From NCBI GenBank assembly GCA_964541075.1, contig CAZIPZ010000127.1, forward strand, positions 1 to 11,602: a DNA stretch of 11,602 bases, written 5' to 3'. Positions 1 to 7,070 of the stretch are shown one piece after another; position 1 is the first letter of the stretch, and every line of letters starts with the position of its first letter. The stretch is from CAZIPZ01 sp964541075. GTDB taxonomy: Bacteria > Acidobacteriota > Terriglobia > 20CM-2-55-15. The position numbers and the translations under genes are program-made. The notes beneath the pieces are model-generated. The model was given only the letters and a program-made list of their open reading frames with translations, made no database searches and was not told the DNA's origin.

Positions 1-915
1 TATCTCAGTACATCGCTTGCAACGGCGAGAGCGGGGTCCATCGGTGCGGGCTTTCTCCCGGCGAGACACACCGCGTTGGATCTGAATGCATTGACCGTGT
101 TTGACACCTTCGGCGGAAACAGTGAAGGTCTTACGAAGCTGCTCGAAGAGCGGTGGGCTCGGCTTTCGGCCTTGTCGGAGGCTTCTCAAGGCGAGTGGAT
201 GTCACTCGGCAAGGGCGCTAGCGATTACAAGCAATACTATCGTGATGCGTATCGCATTCTGAATGATGAGCGATGGAAGAAAGTCTTCCAGACGTCCGAT
301 GAAGAGAAGCAGCGGTACGGGGACGATGAATACGGCCTTGGCCTTATTCTCGCCAAGAACGCCATTGCCGCGAATGCTGGCACTCGGGTGGTGTACATCT
401 ATGACGGCGATCGTTGGGATCAGCACGCCAAGATCTTCGACCGCTCCCAGAGATTGAATCACTATGCCAACTGCCTGCGGTGGGACAAAGGCTTCTCCGC
501 ACTGTTGAAGGATCTGGCCGCTATGCCAGGAAGCCAGCCCGGGAAAACTTTGCTTGATGAAACCATCATTGTTTCAAAGAGCGAATTCGGTCGTACTCCA
601 GACATCAACCCCGTTCTTGGGCGCCATCATTGGCGCTACATCTACACCGGATTGCTCGCCGGTGGCGGAATCAAGGGCGGCCGCGTCGTCGGTAAGACCG
701 ATGGCTCCCAGGTTGTGGACACGGGTTGGAAACACAAGGATACGCAACCGGAGATGGACAACGTCCTTGCGACGATCTACTCGGCTCTCGGAATCGATTG
801 GACCAAGAGAGTTACGAATACCCCGTCGGGTCGCGACTATGACTATGTCCAAACGGCTCCCATCGGCGGATCGGAATTCATCGTTCCCGATTCGATTGAC
901 GAACTGTTTGCATAA
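1..915 (+). CDS. DUF1501 family protein, C-terminal part (5' end outside window)
   Basis: The frame is open from base 1, so the start lies upstream; 304 residues are visible. DUF1501 proteins belong to the alkaline phosphatase/sulfatase fold superfamily, are usually exported by the Tat route and are usually encoded beside DUF1549/DUF1553 proteins; their substrate is unknown. Visible family signatures, numbered from the first visible residue, are YDGDRWDQH near 134-142 (the usual GGWDTH-like motif), SEFGRTP near 194-200, GRHHW near 207-211 and AGGGIKGG near 220-227. The C-terminal LATIYSALGID stretch is also typical. The next gene begins 19 bases after the stop, which indicates an operon. The TTG at 76 is only an internal codon. 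The N-terminal signal and any N-terminal metal-binding residues cannot be seen. The family call is firm; the function is not known. Confidence 0.9.
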   Translation, partial: YLSTSLATARAGSIGAGFLPARHTALDLNALTVFDTFGGNSEGLTKLLEERWARLSALSEASQGEWMSLGKGASDYKQYYRDAYRILNDERWKKVFQTSDEEKQRYGDDEYGLGLILAKNAIAANAGTRVVYIYDGDRWDQHAKIFDRSQRLNHYANCLRWDKGFSALLKDLAAMPGSQPGKTLLDETIIVSKSEFGRTPDINPVLGRHHWRYIYTGLLAGGGIKGGRVVGKTDGSQVVDTGWKHKDTQPEMDNVLATIYSALGIDWTKRVTNTPSGRDYDYVQTAPIGGSEFIVPDSIDELFA

Positions 916-934
916 TGTTCGCAGGAGATTTCCG

Positions 935-1855
935 ATGAAGAACACCAGTCTTATGACGGCCGCGGGCTTTCTTCTGATGGCCCTCATGCTGCAGGCCGCA
1001 CCCCAGGCTGGGGTGCAGTCTGCAGCTAAAGACGACTCACCGGCGGGGATGGCTCTCATCCCTGCTGGTAATTTCTGGATGGGTCGAAGTCATTCTTTTT
1101 TGTTTGATGAGTTGAACTGGACCTTAAAGCCTCGGCTCGATGACCGTCCGGTTCATCAGCTCTTCGTTGACGCGTTTTACATGGACAAGTACGAGGTGAC
1201 GAACGCGGACTACGAGAAGTTCACAGAGGCAACCAAGCATGAAAAACCGTGGCATTGGCCCGGCGGAAAAGTAACCGCACAGCTCGCCAAGCTTCCTGTC
1301 TACAATATTACCTGGCAAGACGCGAATGCATATTGCGCCTGGGCAGGGAAGCGCCTCCCCACTGAAGCCGAATGGGAAAAAGCGGCGCGGGGCGGTTTCG
1401 AAAGAAAGCTTTATGAATGGGGCACGGATGAATTGGCTTATCCGAAGCCTGCTGCCCCGGCGGGAGCCGCAGGAGCACCGGCCGCTCGAGCCGGCGGTGA
1501 GGAATCGGCGGACAAGAAGCGCGCGCATTATGGCAACCCGCTTGGACCCGCTCCGGTCGGTTCTTATCCCGAAAATGCCTATGGCTTATTCGATATGACC
1601 GGGAACGTTTGGGAATGGGTCAATGATTGGTACAGTAAGGATTATTACCTCGAATCGCCCGAGAAAAATCCCCAGGGTCCTGAGAACGGTGTCTACAAGG
1701 TGGCCCGGGGATCCGGTTGGTCCAGCACGGAGGATCTGCCCCAGCGTAGCATTTTGGGCGCTCATTATCGAAATTACGCGGATCCGACCCAGACCAGCAA
1801 TGTGCTCGGATTCCGTTGCGCCAAGTCTCCGGCAGCGTCTCAAGTGACGCGCTAG
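935..1855 (+). CDS. Exported FGE-sulfatase (SUMF1) domain protein lacking catalytic cysteines
   Basis: The 306-aa protein starts at the ATG at 935, with AGGAG at 923-927 as ribosome binding site; the longer open frame upstream overlaps the DUF1501 gene and is not needed. Residues 1-22 form a signal peptide. The FGE fold is shown by ALIPAGNFWMG (40-50), DKYEVTNADYEKF (84-96), YCAWAGKRLPTEAEWEKAAR (133-152), GLFDMTGNVWEWVNDWY (217-233) and GFRCA (292-296). Residues 169-195 are an Ala/Pro-rich insertion. True formylglycine-generating enzymes use two cysteines a few residues apart shortly before GFRC. Here the equivalent stretch, about 271-280 (RSILGAHYRN), has none; only C134 and C295 exist. I infer a non-enzymatic, perhaps ligand- or partner-binding, role next to the sulfatase-fold DUF1501 protein. 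It lies 19 bases after DUF1501 and 25 before the next gene. Confidence 0.9.
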   Translation: MKNTSLMTAAGFLLMALMLQAAPQAGVQSAAKDDSPAGMALIPAGNFWMGRSHSFLFDELNWTLKPRLDDRPVHQLFVDAFYMDKYEVTNADYEKFTEATKHEKPWHWPGGKVTAQLAKLPVYNITWQDANAYCAWAGKRLPTEAEWEKAARGGFERKLYEWGTDELAYPKPAAPAGAAGAPAARAGGEESADKKRAHYGNPLGPAPVGSYPENAYGLFDMTGNVWEWVNDWYSKDYYLESPEKNPQGPENGVYKVARGSGWSSTEDLPQRSILGAHYRNYADPTQTSNVLGFRCAKSPAASQVTR

Positions 1856-1880
1856 GTTTTATCAAGAAGGGACCCGCAAA

Positions 1881-2624
1881 ATGAGACAAGCCATTCTCTT
1901 TAGTATTTGTTTTGCAGCACTGAGCGCGGTTGCACTCTCGCAGGGACAACAAAAGGCTCCGGCGACCGCCGCTCCCAAGCCCGCTGCTGCACCTGCCGCT
2001 AAACCCGCCGCAGCGCCGGCGGCCAAACCTGCTGCTGCTCCGGCCGTAAAGCCCGCCGCTCCAGCGGCTGCCGCTGCACCTTCGAAGCCGGATCCAGCTG
2101 CGGAAGAAGCCCAGAAAGCTCTCAAGGAACTGAACCAGATCAAGGCCGAACGAAAAAAGGCTGAGGACTTCGTTCATGAATGGTTCCGGCGATGGAGCGC
2201 CCTCGATGGAAAAGATGAGACTATCAATGCACTGATGGAACTCTACAATCCTGACGCGGTTTTGGAGATGGGGCCGAATGACCGCCAGCTCGGTGGCGCC
2301 GTGACCTACGAAGGCGACAAACTGATTCGAAGAATGGCCCAGGATTTTAGCAAGACCTGGAGCACCATCGCGTACCGTCCGGCAATGCGCACCATTGATG
2401 AGAAGACTGCTGAGCTGATCCAGGTCAGTCAAGCGCCGTGGGGCGCTACGCAGATTGGCGTCGAATTCACCGGCGGCCAGGCAAATACGGACACGAAGAA
2501 GAGGTACATGCTGCGCGGCGCCGCCTTCTTCGAACTCGAAAACGGTAAGCTTTCCTACATGCGTATCTATATTCCAAAGGATGAAATGCTGGAAATTACC
2601 GGTCCGACTAGCGTCGGTATGTAG
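1881..2624 (+). CDS. Exported NTF2/SnoaL-like protein with Ala/Pro/Lys repeat linker
   Basis: The 247-aa protein starts at the ATG at 1881, behind AGAAGGGA (1865-1872). Residues 1-21 are a signal peptide. Residues 31-70 are a low-complexity linker with an eight-residue unit close to KPAAAPAA, repeated about four times from residue 33. Residues 74-95 are charged and probably helical. The C-terminal domain (about 93-240) resembles the NTF2/SnoaL cone fold: a helix with FVHEWFRRWSALD, then LMELYNPDAVLEMG, then strands ending in YMLRGAAFFELENGKLSYMR and IYIPKD. This fold serves small-molecule binding or isomerase roles, but no catalytic residues can be assigned. The linker suggests the domain is held away from a membrane or wall surface. 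It is the last gene of the DUF1501 operon and is followed at once by a hairpin. The fold call is moderate; the function is unknown. Confidence 0.8.
   Translation: MRQAILFSICFAALSAVALSQGQQKAPATAAPKPAAAPAAKPAAAPAAKPAAAPAVKPAAPAAAAAPSKPDPAAEEAQKALKELNQIKAERKKAEDFVHEWFRRWSALDGKDETINALMELYNPDAVLEMGPNDRQLGGAVTYEGDKLIRRMAQDFSKTWSTIAYRPAMRTIDEKTAELIQVSQAPWGATQIGVEFTGGQANTDTKKRYMLRGAAFFELENGKLSYMRIYIPKDEMLEITGPTSVGM
1977..2072 (+). repeat. Four coding repeats of 24 bp (KPAAAPAA-like units)
   Basis: Four consecutive 24-bp units start at 1977, 2001, 2025 and 2049. The first three encode KPAAAPAA, KPAAAPAA and KPAAAPAV; the fourth is a variant, KPAAPAAA. Units one and two differ by synonymous changes in seven of eight codons, so the peptide is repeated while the DNA is diversified. 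Confidence 0.8.
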
Positions 2625-2636
2625 ACACTCGATCTT

Positions 2637-2659
2637 CAGGGGCCGCAAAACGGCCCCTG
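2637..2659 (+). terminator. Hairpin after the DUF1501/FGE/NTF2 operon
   Basis: CAGGGGCCG (2637-2645) and CGGCCCCTG (2651-2659) form a perfect 9-bp stem with a five-base CAAAA loop, 12 bases after the stop codon. Place and strength fit a transcription end or 3' RNA-stabilising hairpin. No T-run follows, so it is not a textbook intrinsic terminator. Confidence 0.6.
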
Positions 2660-2792
2660 GGAGATATAAGTTCCCTCCCGCAATCTCTCCTCAATTCCTA
2701 TTTCGATCAGCAACCGGCATTCTGCACGGCGACGCGCCTCGCGACTATCGGCCGACCTCGATCTCCATTTTCCTGCGAAGCGCCTTAAATCG

Positions 2793-2821
2793 TTGACACT
2801 GCGAAGCATTGATGGTTGACT
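2793..2821 (+). promoter_or_regulatory. TTGACA-N17-TTGACT element upstream of the DUF1549/DUF1553 gene
   Basis: TTGACA (2793-2798) is a perfect -35 hexamer. Seventeen bases later stands TTGACT (2816-2821), which fits -10 poorly (3 of 6). The same pair with the same spacing is found at 5149-5177 before the next gene. It could be a promoter with a weak -10 or a direct-repeat protein site. The 388-bp stretch from 2625 to 3012 holds no gene I can support; it contains this element, the hairpin at 2637 and the palindromes at 2871 and 2905. Confidence 0.3.
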
Positions 2822-2870
2822 TGAACCAGCCAACAAACCCTGAATTTGAAAAGATCATGTTTTAACGAGA

Positions 2871-2884
2871 CTGAACCTGTTCAG
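2871..2884. promoter_or_regulatory. Palindrome CTGAAC-CT-GTTCAG, probable operator half of a pair
   Basis: Perfect inverted repeat with 6-bp arms and a two-base centre. Its core TGAACCTGTTCA matches CGAACCGGTTCA at 2904-2915 in 10 of 12 positions, 32 bp further on (about three helical turns). The ATG of the DUF1549/DUF1553 gene lies 128 bases downstream. This looks like a dimeric regulator site; the regulator is unknown. Confidence 0.5.
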
Positions 2885-2904
2885 CCCGCACGACTCGGGA
2901 AGGC

Positions 2905-2914
2905 GAACCGGTTC
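2905..2914. promoter_or_regulatory. Palindrome GAACCGGTTC, second of the operator-like pair
   Basis: Perfect 10-bp palindrome sharing the GAAC-N2-GTTC pattern with 2871-2884. The gram-positive LexA box has GAAC-N4-GTTC, so the spacing here does not fit that regulator. It lies 98 bases before the DUF1549/DUF1553 start codon. Confidence 0.5.
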
Positions 2915-3012
2915 ATCATCGAAGCCTAACAGTTGCTTTTGGGATGTGCCTGCAACCGGGCGTGTGAATGTATGTCTCAACCAATCGATCCAATGGATCC
3001 ATAGGAGGTCAG

Positions 3013-5010
3013 ATGCGGCTTTACGGGATGAAATGGATTCTTCTGTTAGTCGCTGTCCTGAGTCTGTCGCTCATGGCACAGACGACAGGACAGAAGGAGC
3101 CCAAAGAGAAGATGGGCGCAGATCAATTCGAAGATGCTCACCGGGGCGTCTTCTCGAATCAGACCGACAGGGCGAAAGAGGTGAGCCAATTCACGGTCCA
3201 GATGTCGAAAGCAATGCCAAGCTCTGCCGAAAGCCTTTCAAAGATGCCTCGCAAGAACTTCATTGATGAATACATCTTTGGTCGAATTGAACGAGATGGA
3301 ATACCTCATGCCGCTCTGAGCTCGGACACGGAATTTATTCGTCGTGCATACCTGGATGCAAGCGGCCTGCTTCCCTCGCCTGAGAAAGTGCGGGAGTTTG
3401 TTGCCAGCACTGATCCCGATAAACGCGACAAGCTGATCGACTCACTCATAGGCGCCGAGGAATTCGCCGAGCAGTGGGCTTGGTTCTGGGGCGATTTCTA
3501 TCGACTCAACGACCTGTCCGGCAACGGCAAGAATGCATTCCAGCAATGGACGAAGGACTGGCTGAAGGTAGACCGTCCCTACAACAAGGTCGTCTCCGAT
3601 TTGCTCGTTGGAAGCACGAAAAGTTACGGCGTCGTGCCGCAGCTTGCGTTTCTGGCGCGCATCCTGCGAAATAGCGGTCTAAAAAACCGCGATCTCACCG
3701 ATCCAAACAACTATGCCGCTACGGTGAATCGTCTGGATGCTATCGATGAAATGAACGTCGAGATCTCCAGAATTTTTCTTGGCCTGAACATCGATTGCAT
3801 TTCCTGTCACGATGGCGCCGGGCATCTTGAGTCCGTGAACCTTTACTTGTCTGAGAAAACTCGGCAGGAGTTTGCTCAACAAGCGGCGTTTTTCGGAAAA
3901 GTTCGAATGGTCGGCATCTATAACGTCGGCGCTACCGAACTCGTAATGGACGACATGGCCAAGGGCTATGACACCGGCAACGACGCGCCCTTCTTTACAG
4001 ACAGCGAAAGCCGCTTTCCCCGAACCGGCGAAGCTTATGAGCCGGCGTTCCTTTTGACCGGAGAAAAGCCACGTCCTGGCATGAATCCCCGGGCGGAATT
4101 GGCACGCATGATCACTACAAACAAGCAATTTAGCCGAGCGACAGTGAACTTGATCTGGGGCAAGCTGATGACCTTGGGTTTTGTGGAACCATGGGACAGT
4201 TTTGATCTGGCGCGAATGGATACCAAGAACGCGCCTCCCAAGCCTTGGGGCATTCAACCGACGTATCCCGAACTGCTCGAAGTTATGGCGGACGACTTCC
4301 AGGCGAACAACTACAGCATGCATCACCTGATGAAGACGATCATGAAGTCGACTGCGTACCAACTTTCTTCAAAGTTTGCCGGGGAGTGGAAGGAAGGCTA
4401 TACACCTTACTATGCGCGCAAGTATCTACGCGTTATGACTGGTCCGGAAGTGATTGATTCGCTCGCACAAGCCACGGGCCGTCCCTATCAATTTGCATTC
4501 GACGGCGTGAGGGTCCAACGTATGAAACAACTGAGTTATCTCGGCGATGTTCCAGCGCGAAGAGCTGGACTTGCGAATAACAATGCGGCAGGCCCGAACG
4601 GCAACGCTAATCCAGGGCAGGGCGCCTATGCGTCTCCGCCGACGGCCGGCAGAGACGGCCTGGACATCAGCAGCATCTCGAACGCGTTCTTTGGGACTAA
4701 CCGTGAAGGGCCCGTCCCGACAGGAAACCGCGCCACCTCGTTGCAGGCGATTCTGTTGATGAGTTCTGGCTTGGTCAATAACAGAGTTCTTGCAGAGAAC
4801 GGAAGTCGAGTGCAGCAGTTAGTGGAGTCTCCGCTCTCGAACGATCAAATTGTTGAAGAAATGTATCTGGCGACATTAGCCCGATGGCCGACGGCCAGTG
4901 AAAAAGACTCAGCCATTCGAGACTTCGAGTTCGGAAAGGATCGCAAGAAGGCGGCCCAGGACCTCCAGTGGGCGTTGATTAACGGTGTTGAATTCGTTCT
5001 GAATCATTAA
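3013..5010 (+). CDS. Exported DUF1549/DUF1553 (PSD1-like) protein with one CXXCH motif
   Basis: The 665-aa protein starts at the ATG at 3013, chosen because TAGGAGGTC (3003-3011) lies just before it; the frame could open earlier at 2968 without such a site. Residues 1-23 are a signal peptide (WILLLVAVLSLSLMAQ). DUF1549 spans about 81-280: FIDEYIFGRIERDGIPHA, FIRRAYLDASGLLPSPEKV, and CISCH at 262-266, the place where relatives carry a c-type-heme-like CXXCH. DUF1553 spans about 355-600: NPRAELARMITTNKQFSRATVN, then LLEVMADDFQANNYSMHHLM and MKSTAYQLSSKF. Residues 522-537 are an Asn/Gly/Pro-rich loop. This family was first noted in Planctomycetes and normally pairs with DUF1501, whose gene lies in the preceding operon. 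A periplasmic role is likely; the reaction is unknown, and haem attachment at the single motif is inferred. Confidence 0.92.
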   Translation: MRLYGMKWILLLVAVLSLSLMAQTTGQKEPKEKMGADQFEDAHRGVFSNQTDRAKEVSQFTVQMSKAMPSSAESLSKMPRKNFIDEYIFGRIERDGIPHAALSSDTEFIRRAYLDASGLLPSPEKVREFVASTDPDKRDKLIDSLIGAEEFAEQWAWFWGDFYRLNDLSGNGKNAFQQWTKDWLKVDRPYNKVVSDLLVGSTKSYGVVPQLAFLARILRNSGLKNRDLTDPNNYAATVNRLDAIDEMNVEISRIFLGLNIDCISCHDGAGHLESVNLYLSEKTRQEFAQQAAFFGKVRMVGIYNVGATELVMDDMAKGYDTGNDAPFFTDSESRFPRTGEAYEPAFLLTGEKPRPGMNPRAELARMITTNKQFSRATVNLIWGKLMTLGFVEPWDSFDLARMDTKNAPPKPWGIQPTYPELLEVMADDFQANNYSMHHLMKTIMKSTAYQLSSKFAGEWKEGYTPYYARKYLRVMTGPEVIDSLAQATGRPYQFAFDGVRVQRMKQLSYLGDVPARRAGLANNNAAGPNGNANPGQGAYASPPTAGRDGLDISSISNAFFGTNREGPVPTGNRATSLQAILLMSSGLVNNRVLAENGSRVQQLVESPLSNDQIVEEMYLATLARWPTASEKDSAIRDFEFGKDRKKAAQDLQWALINGVEFVLNH

Positions 5011-5018
5011 CGTTTTTC

Positions 5019-5048
5019 GAGGGCGGCCTGTGAGCCCGGGCCGCCCTC
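5019..5048 (+). terminator. GC-rich hairpin after the DUF1549/DUF1553 gene
   Basis: GAGGGCGGCC (5019-5028) and GGCCGCCCTC (5039-5048) make a perfect 10-bp stem with a 10-base loop, nine bases... i.e. directly, after the stop codon. No T-run follows on the + strand, so termination may need Rho, or the stem may protect the 3' end. Confidence 0.6.
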
Positions 5049-5148
5049 CTCTCAATTATCGCTCCGTGAAGCGATCTTCCCTCCTATTTTCTTCCGGTTT
5101 CCATACTGAACGGAAGCCCTTCTGGCGAAACCCAACGCCTTGCAAACA

Positions 5149-5177
5149 TTGACAGGTAACGGCTTTGGTGATTGACT
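5149..5177 (+). promoter_or_regulatory. TTGACA-N17-TTGACT element before the TPR gene
   Basis: TTGACA (5149-5154), 17 bases, then TTGACT (5172-5177), identical in hexamers and spacing to 2793-2821. If used as a promoter, transcription would start near 5184, only about 15 bases before the ATG at 5200 and just at the ribosome binding site. It may instead be a direct-repeat regulator site. Confidence 0.3.
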
Positions 5178-5199
5178 GGGAAACTTGAGGACACCAACC

Positions 5200-6867
5200 A
5201 TGCGGCGCCTTATGAGGGTGCGGAAGCGGAAACCGTTGCCTGTGATGGTTGCAGGAATCTTCGCTTCGTTCTCAATATCTGCCCGACTAGGCGCATTCAA
5301 AGCACTTTTTGTTGCGCTTGTAATGATCTGTTGCTCTGCGAGCACGATCGCGCAATCTAGAGAGGCGAGTGTCAATTTTCCCACCTCAGGGTCTGGCCAG
5401 GCGCAATCGCTCTTCATCCGAGGCGTCGTCGCACTCCACAATTTTTGGTATGAGGAAGCGGCGGACATATTCCGGCAGGCGCAACGACTGGATCCCAACT
5501 TTGCGATGGCTTACTGGGGCGAGGCGATGACTTATAACCACCCATTGTGGGCGGAGCAAAATCTGCAGAATGCCCGAAGGGTGTTGGCTCGCCTTGGGGC
5601 GGATCAAGCCGCACGCGCCGACAAAGCTTCCACAGCGCGCGAAAAAGCATATCTGGGCGCAATCGAAATTCTGTTTGGAGAAGGCGATAAGTTCGCGCGG
5701 GATGTAGCCTACTCCAGGGCGATGGAGAAATTGTCGCAAGAATATTCGCAGGACGTTGAGGCGTCTTCATTTTATGCACTCTCTCACTTGGGTACGGTCC
5801 GTCAAGGTGATGTGGGATTTGATAAACAGGCGAAAGCGGCAGCCATTCTGGAAAAGATTTTCGAGAGCAATCCAAATCATCCCGGCGCCGTTCATTACAT
5901 TATTCACGCGTACGATGACCCCGAACATGCGCGACTAGGCCTGGCCGCTGCACGGCGATATGCGGAGATTGCCGCTTTGGCGCCACACGCCTTGCACATG
6001 CCGTCTCACATTTTCGTGCAACTCGGCATGTGGGACGAAGTTGCAAGCTCAAACGAAGCCGCGTTCAAGGCCTCGGACGACTGGGTCAAAGCGAAAGGTC
6101 TGTCCATCACGAGGCGCGACTATCACAGCTTGTCCTGGATGCACTATGCGTACCTGCAGCAGGGACGCTATTCAAAAGCCAGAGAGTTGCTTGCGATGAT
6201 GCGGCGTCTCGCCGAAGTCACAGACGATTACGAGATGAACCGTGTCTATGCATCAATAGCGGCAATGTACGCCATAGAGAACGGGCAGGAGCAAAGCGTT
6301 GCGCTGCCAGGCGAACGGTACGACGAAGTTGCGGGCGTGCTGCTCGCTAAGGGAGTCAGTGGCGCAAGAAATCGAAATCTCGTCCAGGCGCAGAAGGCCG
6401 CAGCTGCATTGCAGGCATTGAGAGCGCAGAATGAGGCTCGCGGAAACAATTATGTCGCTCTTGTGTACCGCATCAATGAAAACGAGATTACAGCTTCAAT
6501 TCTTGCAATGGATCAGCCCGAAAAAGCCGGTGAGTTGTTGAAAGAGACGGTTGCGCTCGAAGCCCGGATGGATCCTCCTTCGGGCATTCCCGAGCCAATG
6601 AAGCCTTCGGCCGAATTGTACGGCGAGATCCTTTTACAATTGAAGAAACCGGACCTTGCCGCTGTGCAGTTTGAGGCCGTTCTGCAGCGCATGCCCAATC
6701 GGTCAGCGGCAGTGATTGGCGCTGCTCGAGCCTATGCAACAATGGGCGACCAGAAGTCCGCCGCAAAATACTACTCTCAATTTCTGAATACCTGGCGTCT
6801 AGCCGATCCGGATTTGCCGCAGTTACTAGAAGCGCGGTCTTTCGTAAGCCGCTCGGAGGCTCGTTAA
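5200..6867 (+). CDS. Exported or membrane-anchored histidine-rich TPR protein
   Basis: The 555-aa protein starts at the ATG at 5200, with TTGAGGA (5185-5191) eight bases before it; an in-frame TTG at 5185 is part of that site. A basic start (MRRLMRVRKRKP) and two hydrophobic stretches (about 13-28 and 34-51, the latter VALVMICCSASTIAQ) indicate export or a membrane anchor. The mature part is helical TPR repeats: FIRGVVALHNFWYEEAADIF (72-91), AMAYWGEAMTYNHPLW (102-117), and two motifs recurring in a family of uncharacterised bacterial TPR proteins, HPGAVHYIIHAYDDPEHA (227-244) and APHALHMPSHIFVQLGMW (261-278). Ordinary TPRs return near 475-540. Twelve or so histidines lie in these motifs, which raises the idea of a metal site. 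It converges on the cytochrome gene at 8783-7071. The fold is sure; the function is unknown. Confidence 0.88.
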   Translation: MRRLMRVRKRKPLPVMVAGIFASFSISARLGAFKALFVALVMICCSASTIAQSREASVNFPTSGSGQAQSLFIRGVVALHNFWYEEAADIFRQAQRLDPNFAMAYWGEAMTYNHPLWAEQNLQNARRVLARLGADQAARADKASTAREKAYLGAIEILFGEGDKFARDVAYSRAMEKLSQEYSQDVEASSFYALSHLGTVRQGDVGFDKQAKAAAILEKIFESNPNHPGAVHYIIHAYDDPEHARLGLAAARRYAEIAALAPHALHMPSHIFVQLGMWDEVASSNEAAFKASDDWVKAKGLSITRRDYHSLSWMHYAYLQQGRYSKARELLAMMRRLAEVTDDYEMNRVYASIAAMYAIENGQEQSVALPGERYDEVAGVLLAKGVSGARNRNLVQAQKAAAALQALRAQNEARGNNYVALVYRINENEITASILAMDQPEKAGELLKETVALEARMDPPSGIPEPMKPSAELYGEILLQLKKPDLAAVQFEAVLQRMPNRSAAVIGAARAYATMGDQKSAAKYYSQFLNTWRLADPDLPQLLEARSFVSRSEAR

Positions 6868-7038
6868 GCATTTGAAAGATCGCTCACGGTCCCGCTGGGT
6901 TGTCCGCTGGGCCGACCTGGTGGCGCCATGCATTGAACTGACGCCGCTAAAAGAACACGAGACTTTCAATGAAGAGACAATGTTTCGCAGCGTTCTTTCC
7001 CTATTTCCGCGACCATGATTTTCTGCTCAGCAAAAAAG

Positions 7039-7065
7039 TCCGAAATCGTTTCAGAAAGAAACGGA
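7039..7065 (-). terminator. Weak candidate terminator of the cytochrome gene
   Basis: Read on the - strand, CGTTTC (7063-7058) and GAAACG (7052-7047) form a 6-bp stem with a five-base loop, beginning eight bases after the stop codon. A run of six T follows at 7037-7032, about nine bases past the stem, farther than usual. An alternative outer TCCG/CGGA pairing (7065-7062 with 7042-7039) would bring the T-run to within one base. Confidence 0.35.
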
Positions 7066-7070
7066 CGGCT

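Noticed and set aside
554..934. N-terminal extension of the FGE-like gene
   Set aside because: It would overlap the DUF1501 gene by about 360 bases, is Arg/Ser-rich, and places the signal peptide internally. The ATG at 935 has a ribosome binding site.
1620..2648. 342-codon open frame on the - strand
   Set aside because: It lies opposite the FGE-like and NTF2-like genes, which have signal peptides, ribosome binding sites and family motifs. Its product is rich in Arg, Ser and Gly, as expected from the mirror of the Ala/Pro-rich coding region.
2871..2915. LexA (SOS) box reading of the GAAC/GTTC palindromes
   Set aside because: The centre is two bases, not the four of the gram-positive LexA box, and the downstream gene has no link to DNA repair.
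3679..4362. 227-codon open frame on the - strand
   Set aside because: It is fully inside the well-supported DUF1549/DUF1553 gene and shows no recognisable motif.
5091..5116. Stem CTTCCG/CGGAAG in the region before the TPR gene
   Set aside because: The 14-base loop is large, the stem is six pairs, and it lies upstream of the likely transcription start, so there is no support for an RNA element or terminator.
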